Positions 52,218 to 63,946 of a stretch of 64,000 nt of DNA are shown here, in pieces. Below the pieces are notes generated by a model, which made no database searches, had not been told where the DNA came from, and was given only the letters and a program-made list of their open reading frames with translations. A program made the position numbers and the translations under genes. How positions within the stretch are numbered: the stretch's first letter is position 1; each line of letters opens with the position of its first letter. This DNA is from Lingula anatina (Eukaryota > Brachiopoda > Lingulata > Lingulida > Lingulidae): positions 265,596-329,595 of the forward strand of contig NW_019775519.1 in the NCBI RefSeq assembly GCF_001039355.2, written 5' to 3'.

Positions 52218-54577
52218 ATGCAGGAAATTGTAGCAAACGTTTATAATGTCAAATTTGACATTGAGATTGCCCTAGAACAGCAACTAGGAGCACACCCTCT
52301 TCCATTCCCTGGAATGGATAGTAAGTATTACTTGATTTGTGAATCAATGATGTGTGAATCCCCAAATGGCAATTTTAAAACCTGGTAAAGGTTTATTTAA
52401 CTGAAACTCGTTATTATTGCTGTTTTCAGTATGCTATTTAAAAACTCCACGGTGAAATACTGTCAAGGTTATTCTTGTTACCTATGCGTTGTTATAATAT
52501 GAAATAAAATATATATATGTTATATACATGCAGGGGTAATCTCTGAGAACATGTTATCAATTTGGTCTTTTTTTTCTTTCTTCAGAATCTGGGTCAAGTA
52601 TTTGTATGTTCTATTTGAGGAATGTATGTAATAAAGGAACAGCTTGCCCATTCCGTCACGTTAGAGGGGACAGATCAGTTGTCTGTAAACATTGGCTTAG
52701 AGGACTGTGCAAGAAAGGAGATGACTGTGAATTTCTTCATGAATATGATATGTCAAAAATGCCGGAATGCTTTTTCTTTTCCAAATTTGGTATGTGATGC
52801 TGTTTGGTCATTTTGTTATGTTTTAATGCTAGTAACTCGCACACTGAGTCTTTCACTCCCTTAGGTGATATCTTTAAAAAAATGTATAAGTTGAGAATTT
52901 GATCTGATTTCTTCATTATTTTTGTACTTGGGTATCTGGTCAGCTATTTCAAAAAAGAATGACCCAATAAATAACTTGTCATCCATTGAGGTATAAATTT
53001 TTTTAGGTGCTTGTAGCAACAAAGAATGTCCATTCCTACACATCGACCCAGATGCCAAGATCAAAGATTGTGCATGGTATGACAGGGGATTCTGCAGACA
53101 TGGTGAGGTTTCCTTTTAGAAAAATAAACTGTGACACTTTTAATATGATAAAAAAGTTGTAAAGTAATCAAATTTATCGAGACAGAGTAAAAGAGAGATT
53201 TAAAAAAAAGTTGATGAATGGATGAAAGGTTACAAATAAGATAATATTCTCATAAATAATATTGAATATATCTATTTCAGGTCCAAACTGTAAAAATAGG
53301 CATGTGAGAAGAGTTCTTTGTAGGAATTACCTTACTGGATTCTGTTTGGATGGACCCAAATGCCAATATGTTCAGTACGTCCTTCTTTCAGTCAAATATT
53401 CCTTATAAATCAATAATGCATCACAATTCTTTATCTTAAACTGATTATGATTTCAAATATTTTCCTTTTACTGATGGTAATTACTGTTTTGAATATTTAA
53501 TCATTGAAAGCAACACAACTTAGTACCTTTGTACATCAGTTTGAAATAATCAGCACATCTTCTTTTGTTTCAGTCCCAGTTTTGAAATACCACAGGCAGA
53601 CCCGGCACTGCAGGCTAAAAAAGCCAGCATAACATGTCACAATTGTGGAGAAGCAGGGCACAAGGCTGTGAATTGTCCTCACCTGTCAGAAAGTATGAAG
53701 TCTGAGTTCTTTAGGGGAAATCAGCAACCAGTAAGTAGAACTGAACTACATATAAGTCAAAAGGAATGTATCAGAAACAGAATTAAATGAACACAATACC
53801 AGAGCTAAGATTAAGTTTTTCTGGTGAATTTTTATGACTTATGTGTCATTAATGTTTTTTTTAAGTGGAAAAGACATTATCGCACACCAATCCACATAAA
53901 TGGTAACTAGACTTTCCAAAAGGTAAATTTATTGTTTTGGGCAGTAAGAAAAAAAAACAAAACATTTATCCCACATTCTGATATAATGATGCCAAAAGAC
54001 AGATGTTTCAAGGGTGTTAAATAAGCATTGATTTGTTTGCCTTCAGAGTGGCGGAGGAGATACTGGTCAAGGTCCTCAACAGTTACAACAACAACAACAA
54101 CATATGCAGAATCAACAACAACAGCAGCAAGGAAATCCCAGGTTTGTGCATCCTCATAACCCAATGCAGAGGAGACCACTGGATCAGGTTACATGTTTTA
54201 AGGTAAGTTTAATGCTGTTTTATATCTGTTTTTTATTTAGAATATGGTTCATGTACTGTTTGATATGTGTCTTATTTAGAATACGGTGTGTACTGACGAA
54301 ATTTGTGTGACAAGTCTCGATATTTTAGACATGTCTAAAACACAATTTTGCTCAACTTGATGATTTTGAAGATGTTGTCATTTTAATCATTTGAATGAAT
54401 CACAAATTTTCAGAGTGCACTCAGTGCATCACATTGGTTGAGAAAATTCTGAATACATACATACATACTTTACCATTGATTTACTTCATGACTTTTTTGC
54501 AGTGTGGAGAGAAGGGTCATTATGCAAATAAATGCCCCAAAGGTCATCTAGCATTCTTGAGTTCAAGTAAGCCGTGA
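52218..54577 (+). CDS. CPSF4: CPSF4/CPSF30, zinc-finger subunit of the mRNA 3'-end processing complex
   Basis: Seven exons, 52218-52320, 52586-52789, 53007-53102, 53281-53374, 53574-53730, 54047-54202 and 54503-54577, give 294 residues. The N-terminus MQEIVANV...FPGMD matches animal CPSF4. Five CCCH zinc fingers follow from about residue 41 to 165 (for example [19 protein letters not shown] and [12 protein letters not shown]). Then come a CCHC zinc knuckle ([14 protein letters not shown]), a Gln-rich linker encoded by CAA/CAG repeats, and a second knuckle ([14 protein letters not shown]) just before the end. The family binds the AAUAAA polyadenylation signal with WDR33 in the cleavage and polyadenylation factor. 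I use the ATG at 52218 because it aligns with family starts; the upstream in-frame extension begins with GTG. Exon 4 must use the donor CA|GTACGT to restore the CQYVHPSFE join. Human CPSF4 has one knuckle as I recall it; this protein has two. Confidence 0.95.
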
Positions 54578-54984
54578 GCAGAAGTTTCATCTGTTGAAGT
54601 ACTTTACAGAGAGAAAACATGCTGTCAAGTCTCCTGTGTCTACAGTTTGGACTAAGTGGGTCATTACTTCATGTAATGCACAAAGCTCATAATCAGTTTT
54701 GGAATTGGACTTTATAGAAAAGACAAACTTTAAAGCAGAACTAATGGTTAGAGGATTATGTATATGGCTGTGTTATTGCCATTTCAATTCGATTAGTCCT
54801 TAGCATTTTTAATGCTTGCTTAACAGAAAACGTATTCTTTCCAAACACTGGTTGCTCATTATAATTTATAGATTTGGGAGTCTGTCTATCTGTGTTTATC
54901 AATGCTGGATAAACGCTCAACCTATAATACTTTAGAATATTTTATTTGGTGAGGCATGTCTGTTCTTAATGTGAACATTAATTG

Positions 54985-55022
<38 letters not shown>

Positions 55023-56636
55023 TTGGTACCAATATTATTACAAATCTTTGTTAACGTCTATAGATTTATGGTCTGCTTGCATTTCTTGAAAACCAAAGAT
55101 ACAAATACAAATATTCAAGAAAAACTTTGTGGTTATTTCTATGAATCAAACAGATTGCAGTATATCTCATATTCTGATGGATCAAAGACAAGATTTTACC
55201 AAAATTTCACTTTATTCCAAGTTAGTTTGCACAAAATGTGATGCAACATGCACAGCAAAATCAATACATAGAAATATTATTAAAATAAAATTGTTTATCT
55301 AGATACATGACATGTTACCCTATTGCATGAGGATCAGTAAGAAAATATCAAGTTTTAAGTATAAATTTGTAACAGACTAGAGAAATGTATAAAATAAAAT
55401 ATTAAACTTTTTAATAACTGGCACAATAGTAAATTCAATTTCACCATAAAAATAATAATACAGTAGTTTACTGTTAGTCTTATCTTTGATCTTTTGCAAA
55501 ACTACAGCACCAAACCTCAATAAAATACAATATACATATCTGTCTAAATTCCACAAATTTTTAAAAAGCAATATTACTGCAAAATGCATTTCTTTGCTTA
55601 ACACGCTGATGCAAAAAATTTGGTGGTAACTAAAAGTTTGCTTATAAACCACCATGTTTGTCATAAATCTATGCCATTTATTACAAACTACCCTCTGAAA
55701 CAACCATGCATGATAAAAATTAATATGACAAGAACCTCTGTATTCATTCGTAACTGTTGACCCTTTTGGCAATTTTAACAACTTGTGGTAATCCTTATAA
55801 ATTAATGAAAATCTACAAACAAAAACACTCAAATGTTATTTTAGTTCGTTTCATTTTGAATTGATAAAAATACACAAGCATCTTTATAGTGTGCATTCCT
55901 TCTCTGCATACCTAACACTCACTAATATATTAACTTTTCCTATAACTAGTGCAATATTTATCATAATTTCATATTTTTCCTTCGCAAGTACTCTATATAT
56001 ATTTATATATTGAAAAAATGTAGAAACATGCATGTTGAAAAAAATGTGACATATGACAATCTCAGATCATAACTTATGTAAAATATGCTAGAACAAATAA
56101 AAATAGGACGGAATGCTACAGCAGCAGCAATAAAGCATTAAAACTAAAATATTAATAACTGGGTATAAAGTGGGAACTATGCAATCAATAACATGAATTA
56201 AAATAATTTCAAAGAAGATCAATTCTATCATAATCAGAAAACAGTTTGATATTTGAAATATGAGCAAAAACATTAACATGATTACAGCAAAAGCCAACAA
56301 AATAATTAGCTTCACTACACATGGCATTATGATAGTTAACACTTAAACTTGCAATATAATTGAATATAACTCTACTGTTTTGACTTTTAACTCCACAAAA
56401 AGCTTTCTTGCATAGTCCACTTGGTCCTATATGCTTCATTTCACCTACTTAGACCTAAGAAACCAAATACTCAACAATTTGATCTCAGTTGACTCGGTTT
56501 ATACTTCAAACAATTTGATTTCAGTTGACTGGTCCTTGTAGACTTGCAAACAGCAAGGCAAATAAATGAAAAAGAAAATTAATAACACAATGGCAAGGTC
56601 TGATGGTTCCTTGAGTTCTGTTTTACGCTTGAAATA
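54578..56636. other. tail-to-tail intergenic region (CPSF4 and formin 3' UTRs)
   Basis: About 2 kb of AT-rich sequence lies between two convergent genes. An AATAAA on the plus strand near 55284 could end the CPSF4 transcript. Minus-strand AATAAA signals near 55676 and 55211 could end the formin transcript, so the two 3' ends may overlap. An (AT)n run is at about 54990-55018. Several open frames of 60-150 codons here are low-complexity and match nothing I recognise. Confidence 0.55.
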
Positions 56637-57471
56637 TCAGTGCCTTTTGAACAGTACATTCTGGTGATGAGCTTTCTGTAAGTAAATAATACATACATAT
56701 TTTAGGGCGCATGTCAGTATGGTTCTTTGGGAGTCATTCCCCCAACAAAATATTGATAAAGTATGATAGCAAAGGTGTTCTGTGACTTGCTGCATTCTTA
56801 CCACTCGCATTTTAAGTAATTTATTATATATATATCCACTTAATTTAAATACAGTATCATTTATTCATTAATACTTAAAATGTCTGTGCTTAAATGGTGA
56901 AAGGTAATTCTGCTTACCTCAAACTTTGTAATAAATTGAGCAAAGCTTGCAAAAATGTTGTTTGCATTGGAGTCCTTTGGATCTTCTCCAAAGTACTTCA
57001 CCATTTCATTATATTCTTCCAGAGTTGAATTCTGAAGACTGAATAAAGACTGGATTTCATCTGAAGCACTGGAAATGAAATGCTGATTTCAGAGTTGAGG
57101 AAACAACTGAAACATTTTTTATGCAGGTGAACTCTTGCTAATGACTTTGTCCTATTAGCAGAATGGCATCAATCAAATTTTACTTTATTGGTCACAATTT
57201 GATCCATTCCATGTTCCATGTTTCTCTGCTCCATTAAATCTTGTATCATCCTTCCACAATTTATTTCATATTTTTAAAATCTTTCCTTCCCTCACTCTCC
57301 CATCCACCCACTTATAAAAAGGCAATTGCACCTAACCCGTATTCTATTTAACCAAATTGGTAGATCGGTAGCAAAAGAATTAGCATTAAGTTTCATGGTG
57401 GATAAAAGATGGTTCAAAAGAGTCCATAACCATTTCCTAAACTATCTGCCCCTCCCCTCTCCAAAACAAAG

Positions 57472-57517
<46 letters not shown>

Positions 57518-60500
57518 TAAGAAAGGATACTCCCATGACTTCTTGGAATCTGTCTTCACAGCCCATCATCTGTCTCTGTGATCCAGCCTTTGTCACTGCT
57601 TCTGAGATATCCTGTAGAGGGTACAGAGAACTTTATTACAAAACACTTATAAAAGCTTATAAAATATTAAATACAAGATATGACCAGATGCATGGCAAAA
57701 TGATAATACCATTCCAAGACTATATAATTATTTGGATCTTTGAACAGAATCCCCTGCTGAAGTTGCCAAACATTTTACAACTGGAATCATTTAAAACCTT
57801 TATATTCAAGATCCTACACTGATAAATATTTTTCAACATTTAAATATGCACTCTCATACATGTCTCCAGGCACAGCTATCACACACTCAATTCATCTGCT
57901 TAAAAGTACATATTATTGAAACATTAATTGGTAGTAGGAAGGTTTGAAAGGATCATACCATTACTGGCATAAAAGATGTCAAATCGGATGAATTAAGAAT
58001 ACAATCAACCGGTAAGATGCACAGCATGCCATAACAGTAGAAAATATTCTATGAGCCAACAGAGAATGGAGAGTAAGAGCTCAGTCCCAATGAAACATTC
58101 ATTCTATAGATCAGTCCAACTCCACAGGGATTCTCTCTGAATGCAACCAGAAAAACATATTAACATGCCCAATACTGACACTGAGAAGCAGGGGCGGAAT
58201 GAGGCTGTCTTCTGGGTCTTCTGGAAGACGGTCAGATTTTTCAAGTTTTCATGGGTATCTATTTTTTTTTTTTTTTTTTTGGAAGACGGTCAAAAATAGA
58301 GAATGGATTTACAAAGATACTTTGGAAGACTGTCAGAAAATTTATCTGGATCCGCCCCTGAGAAGAATACAGAAAAAGTTGGTAATTATAGGAGAACACT
58401 GGAAACAAGAAGGGGCATGTTAATCTGATTCCATTCAGCCAGAGTCCTTGTGGAGTTGGATAGATTATGTAGAATGATGGTTTCATTGGGAATGAGCCCT
58501 AAGTCACAAGGAAAAAATTGGATTGGAAAGCTAGGTAAGTTAACAAAAAAAATATAAATATATATAATTACTTTCAATATTTGTTTCTATTTTCTGACAG
58601 ATGACCACTGCATTTCCTAAGTTTTTTAAGTATTTTTTTTTTCAAACATTTAATACATGCACTTTTACAGAAGGGAAGAAAACAATTCACACTGAAAGGT
58701 TATACTTTACCCTGATCTTATCAACAATAGATTTAGCATCCTACATATAGAAAAGTGGACATTGAATATAAGATGGTATAACATAGGCCATCACACTAAA
58801 AATCAAAATATCTACATATGAAGTGAGAGAAAACTCTATTAATTCTACAGCCATAAAATGTGGGTTCTGCCAGATGAGCATTTCTAATTAAAACTTCAAA
58901 CTCCATTCAGCCATTATCAGGCAAACAAATTTTATGAACCCACCTGAAGAACTTTCCTCAGCTCTGCCAAATCTTCAGATATTGTCTGTTGTGATACTGA
59001 AAAAAAAAAAAAAATTCTGAACTGTCAATTCTAAATGAGCAAAATGCAATATAATATATAATTTATATAACTGCACTACATACAAATCCCTTTAATTGTC
59101 TACATTATAGACCATGTCAATATAGACTTTTTGTCTAAGCTGCTATCAGCAACTTTTTCACTCTTACTCCATAAATACAATTTTGTCCTCATAATCAATT
59201 TATGAATTCAGTTTAAATGTAAAAATTGCTTTCAATATATTACTGTCACAAAAAGAAATAAAAGAATGACAAAAAACATTGAATACCATTAATAAAAATT
59301 ATAAGGTAGCACATGTCAGGATTGGACTCAACAAAACATGCAATTAAACTGACTTGATGAAATACTCCTCCAGCTTGATAGTTTACATAGTTCATTTCTA
59401 TACAATATTAAGTAAGCAGATTCTAAATATCATTTTCTGTTTACTTCATGCTTTAATATGACTAACGGGCAAGCTGCCGGCATTGAATAAAACAAAATGA
59501 ATATATGTCAGTCATTTTGTTTCAACAGAACTTTAATCTGCAGCAGATAAGGAAACATCTTTTCAGCATGCAAATAAATTGCCAATGTGCGCAATTCAGC
59601 TGCACCTTTGGAGGTAATAGGAGAAGGGAAGGGTAAACTTGACTTGCTCTAACTACACTTGGCCAAAGAAAGAAGTCAATATTTTGCTTTGGCAATATTC
59701 AAAGAAACTTACAGAGAAGCTGGTAATATAATTGCTGGAACATGCAAATCACTAAAATGGTGTCTACATGTAATAAGCAAAGCAACCTGAAACTAAGAGC
59801 GCAAGGATTGTAGTTGTGTTCTTTGTCTGATGACATTTTTAAGTGCACTATAAATATGCAGGTGCAGCTAAACATTATTTTCAGGACAAAAATTATAGTA
59901 ACTCTATACCTGACTCTGTCACTGAAATATAGAGCAAACTTTATTCTCTTGTTATGTTTAACATAAAATAAATAAATGAAAACGTGTAAACAGAAATGTA
60001 GAATATTGTTTTCTGCAGTAATTCTGAATGCAATTCATGACTATGTTGAAGGTTACAATATATCTAATGACAATATAGCTTATAGTCTTATGCTTTTTGG
60101 CGTTACAATGAAAGCATATACTGTGGGACAGTTAACAGATTAACAGATGAGGAGAGCCGGTCTGAACCATGGACAAACATCATATCTAAATGAATATACT
60201 TCATAACAAGCATCATAACTAAAAAGAAGTTGGGTAATAAGATATTTTTCTCAACTTCCATCATCTCAATGCAACCTAATTGGCCTGCAATTTTTCTCGT
60301 AAAAGTACAAAATGTAGAATTATGTCTTTCAACAAGGGACACATCATTTAAGATATGACATCTTCTCATTTGAACTTTTGAATATGTAAAACATTTTTCA
60401 TAAAGTTAACAAAACTTAGATGTTCCAACCTTTTGCGGCATCTGGCACAGAGGGCAACTCATCTCTCATCTTCAGCACATCTGGGAAATTGTCGTGGACA

Positions 60501-62513
60501 GCATTGGCCAATACATGCAGGAATGTGGACCTGTTGTCACTGGTCTTGGTGATGTCAAGCTGGAATTACAAAAGTGCCGTTTTGACAAAAAATGTCAAAA
60601 ATCCATCAAATTTGTAAACAGTGAAACTTCCTTAGTCAACCTAAGTTTGAAACCAAAAATTGACTTTCGCTGTTATCTTTTAATCAGATATTAGAAAACA
60701 AAAAAAAAAAAATTATAATAAGTTTTACCTCTGTCAGGAACTTAATCCTAAAAGCAGCTGCCTGTCCCACTCTCTGGTTGCCTTTATTCAAATGGTTTCC
60801 CATAGCCAACACAAGCTGAAAAAAATTTCCACTGATGACCTCATCTTTTTCTGATGCACAAAATACATTAAATATTCTTTTAAGACATATCTGTTTATCT
60901 AACTCAAGTCTTTTATAGGACATACTATTCACTTTCTAATTTTAATTAAAAACTAAATGCTATCAGAATGGTTGCTAAGTGTCATGTCCTGAGGACAACT
61001 AGTCAAAATGTATGGTAAATTTTAGTATTACTTTTTTCCAACAAATGAATCATGGTTATAAATAGGTGTTCTTCACATACACATACCTCTAAAACTTTTG
61101 CTAGTTTTTTACTCTGTCGTAATTCTTGAGATGCTTTTTTCATGCATTTTAAACTCTGAAAGATAACAAATACACATTTATGTTTTCAGATTCCAAATGA
61201 AGAGGTCCAGACACAACAGAATAATCCACAATCACATTAAAAAAAACAAACAATGCTCAAACAATGAAATCAATCATGTCTATCTGTTTCTGTGTCCAGA
61301 ACATGTAGCTCATTATCATTTGTTATCAGTTTTTCTTTTATATGTAACAATTTAATGTACAGTAGACCTGACACTTCCCATCTAAAAATCTTATTGTTCA
61401 AATATACAAAGCTAATGAACTTTTTCAGTAAGTACTTAGTGCTCATTAGATTCTAAATCATCTTTAATATGTATACAGAATTTTTAAAAGTACTGCTGAC
61501 AGCATAAAGATGCCAGCCTAAGGTGTTATCCTACTTCTTTGACTTCCTCCACTTTTTCGGCAAAATTCACTTTGAAAAGTAATGCCTGAAGTCTTTGTTG
61601 AAACCCTGGGACTCTGCTGATCTATAAATACAAAATACATTTGTCATTTCAGTCAAATGAATCGGTGGAACTTGCAAGAAGTAAATGTACATGTTGATGG
61701 GCTATTGGGATGAAATTGCCACCTTTGATGTAAAAGGCAGATTTCAGAAAAACTGACATCATAGATTAACCCCAAGAAGGGGTTTTACTTTACTGTATGA
61801 TCAGAGTATATAAGGCTGTATGCATTTTTTTGCTTCACACATTTGGTATAATTTTTTTAGAGCTGGCACAAACTCATTGTAAGTGGATATTGTTTTAAAC
61901 AGTATTTTTTAAATACCTGGTAGCCAAACTGATCTGGTTTACTGAGGCTGCTTACAGAGCCAGTGTAGGCATCATACCGCTCCACCTTAAAGACAGTGTA
62001 TAAACATCAGTTTCACATTACGAATATTGACATAATCATCTACAACGTCATCATAATTGTTTTTAGCAGTACAGTAATTACTTGATCTTTTCAATGGGAG
62101 AAAATGGTGATTTTTACATATACTGTATTTTTTAAAACATAATTTCTTAAATGAAGAACATTCCAATTGTGTGATGGCAAAAATAGTAAAAAGCAGGCTA
62201 TTCTATAGTTATATTCTATATAATAAAGGAACAACAAATGCTAAACAAAAATTTGATAATTTTTATGAATATATCTGACAGTTTGACAATTTTTGGTCAT
62301 GGAAAACATCAAGTCATTACCATATTATTATAGTTGTGTTATTTTTGCTATCATCATCATTTCTACTCCCTAGTTTTAAGCTCACCTCATCAGAGTTAGG
62401 TGCATAAGCCAAGAGCTGCCTGAGCACCTCTGGCTTCAGGATGTTCTCATCAATGGAGTATAAAGCATCACGAATATCTACAGCCTTTCTCTTCATATGG
62501 CCCAACAATATAG
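56637..62513 (-). CDS. GRID2IP: delphilin-like formin, FH2 domain and C-terminus (5' part missing)
   Basis: Eleven exons on the minus strand are 62386-62513, 61917-61985, 61535-61621, 61087-61155, 60729-60815, 60430-60559, 58944-58996, 58711-58740, 57514-57611, 56918-57068 and 56637-56675. They give 312 residues of FH2 domain ending at a stop. Landmarks are KPEVLRQLLAYAPNSDE, SKPDQFGYQ, SRKLAK-like SKKLAKVLELVLAMGNHLN, FRIKFLTELDITKT, STFLHVLA, and YFGEDPKD...FASFAQFITKFE. The order and wording follow vertebrate delphilin more closely than DAAM, DIAPH, FMNL or FMN formins. FH2 domains nucleate and processively elongate unbranched actin. Delphilin additionally has PDZ domains and binds the GluD2 receptor; those exons would lie beyond 62513 and are not seen here. 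Exon 58711-58740 is only 30 bases. The exon ending at 57514 runs into a poly-T (plus-strand poly-A) tract with no GT donor in the assembly. Confidence 0.85.
57470..57513. repeat. poly-A tract abutting a formin exon
   Basis: Over 40 A residues on the plus strand directly touch the 3' end of formin exon 57514-57611. The donor site of that exon falls inside or next to this run and cannot be read. Homopolymer error in the assembly is likely. Confidence 0.85.
58189..58360 (-). mobile_element. CAGGGGCGGAT-ended MITE, copy 2
   Basis: This element is in a formin intron, inverted relative to the copy at 4814-4981. Its left part matches the reverse complement of that copy's right part (gtcttctgggtcttc, ggaagacggtcagattttc). 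The ends are caggggcgga and tccgcccctg. AGAAG flanks it directly on both sides. An internal T run of about 20 breaks the alignment. No coding capacity. Confidence 0.8.
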
Positions 62514-63115
62514 CTGTGGAATAAAAAAAGTCAGCGTTGAATTGGCATCAGGATTACTTTGCCCAATACATCATTTTCACCAAATTCTATCTTAAGACTT
62601 AAATACTATACAAAGACTATACAAAGACTTAAATACTTTTATTTATCTGTAAAAAATTAAGCAATTTGACTGAAACCAAAATACAAACCACAGTGTTATT
62701 ATTCAATAATGAAACTATATATTTTTTTCAGATTATGTATAATGTCTGATTGGCCTAATTTTATAGAAATTATGAAACTACTCTATTCCTGCCTAAAACA
62801 AGCTCATCAATCATAGTCCCCCACCTGATATGCATAAAAGCGTTTAGAAAAGCTCTTTCCTTCAATATGTTATGTGGCCAAACAATTTTCACGGTGCATT
62901 AAGATAAACAGTAAAAGAATATCCACAATAAATTCGGCAACCAAGAGGTGCGGCAACATAAAGATAATTGCGGTAGTATTTATGCCGAAACATCAAAATG
63001 AATAGCCCCGCCGTTCGAGCCTTTTAATCAGATTCAGATCAGATTAACCAATCAAAGCAACGGAAAGGGGGTCACGTCACCTTCCCACCAGGCCATGCCA
63101 TGTAAACAAAGCAGC
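62514..63115. other. formin intron or upstream region, then promoter-like stretch
   Basis: No further formin exon can be placed between 62513 and the contig end at 63221, although the FH2 domain should continue 5'. At about 63040-63080 a CCAATCA motif and gtcacgtcac precede the candidate plus-strand exon at 63116 and look like a proximal promoter. Confidence 0.4.
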
Positions 63116-63203
63116 ATGGTCGGCTGTAATGAAGAGTCTGAGGAGGGAGACGCGAAATCTTCGCCAAATTCTCATCTTTCGTGTTGCATGCACATAGAAG
63201 AAG
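63116..63203 (+). CDS. possible first coding exon of an unidentified gene
   Basis: From an ATG in fair context (cagcATGG) an open frame of 29 codons runs to a GT donor (gaag|gtagct at 63204), giving a phase 1 exon. It begins MVGCNEESEEGDAKSS and contains SCCMHIEE. The local base composition is richer in GC than the surroundings, and a CCAAT motif lies about 70 bases upstream. I recognise no family. It might instead be a 5' leader or chance, and the contig break at 63222 hides what follows. Confidence 0.3.
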
Positions 63204-63221
63204 GTAGCTAATTAAGAGACT

Positions 63222-63222
63222 N
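63222..63222. other. single-N contig join
   Basis: An isolated N separates the long contig 39564-63221 from the last 778 bases. By analogy with 19274, 27478, 32745 and 39563 this is a scaffold join, and the order or distance across it is uncertain. Confidence 0.8.
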
Positions 63223-63946
63223 TGCTTTGCCAAGCCTTATGTTTTATTTTTCCAGAGTTCAAAATTTATTATCCATTACCGTACTGCACATTTTGCTTTC
63301 ACCACCAATATGTACTTTTTGATACAGCGTAACTCGAAAACCGTATGGAATACAAAAAAACGGTGACCACCTCCAGTGTTGGGCTTTACATGCTCTACAA
63401 AATGCAAAAAAGAATGGGTCTCTAGCATTAACGGTTCCCGAATTAGAGACAGTTTTCAGTTTCGGTATCTTATGGCCGCTACACCCGTGAAAATGCACCG
63501 ATTGACCCCAAATTCACACAGATGAAAGATGACCTGAAGGGTAACATTTTCCAATAATATTATTGGTTAAGTCTGTGTGGTGTCTGAATAACAGCGCAAA
63601 TAAATTTTTTTTCGTAAAAAAATTCATTTTTTTGAAAATTTTTGCCCGTTTGACCTTGAAATAAAGGTCAAAGGTCAAATCCAAGGGCATATTTGAAATC
63701 TACACATATGACTTTTGGAAAGCTATCTGTAGAAATTTTTCCCATAATTCCTTCCGTAGGGTAGATAATTAGCATTTAATTTTGCCATTTTTGGACAAGG
63801 GTGCATTGCAATGAGTGCCACACCTAGACCCCAATACCGACAAAGCCTAAATTTTACATGGAACGAGTTGAGATTATAGGTGACCTAAATCCAAGAGATG
63901 GGTATGGGGGCCCTTACCGTCTAGGAGGAGAAGCGGTAACGGTAAC
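63223..63946. other. non-coding sequence with a tandem AGGTCA motif
   Basis: No exon is recognised. At about 63665-63680 the sequence aaaggtcaaaggtcaaa contains two AGGTCA half-sites with one spacer base. Nearby text (tgaccttgaaataaaggtcaaagg) is partly palindromic. The stretch resembles dispersed repeat sequence, but no second copy is in this window. Confidence 0.4.

Noticed and set aside
55377-56439. Minus-strand frames of 76-151 codons between CPSF4 and the formin
   Set aside because: AT-rich, no start context, no recognised domain and no splice logic; they fall where the formin 3' UTR should be.
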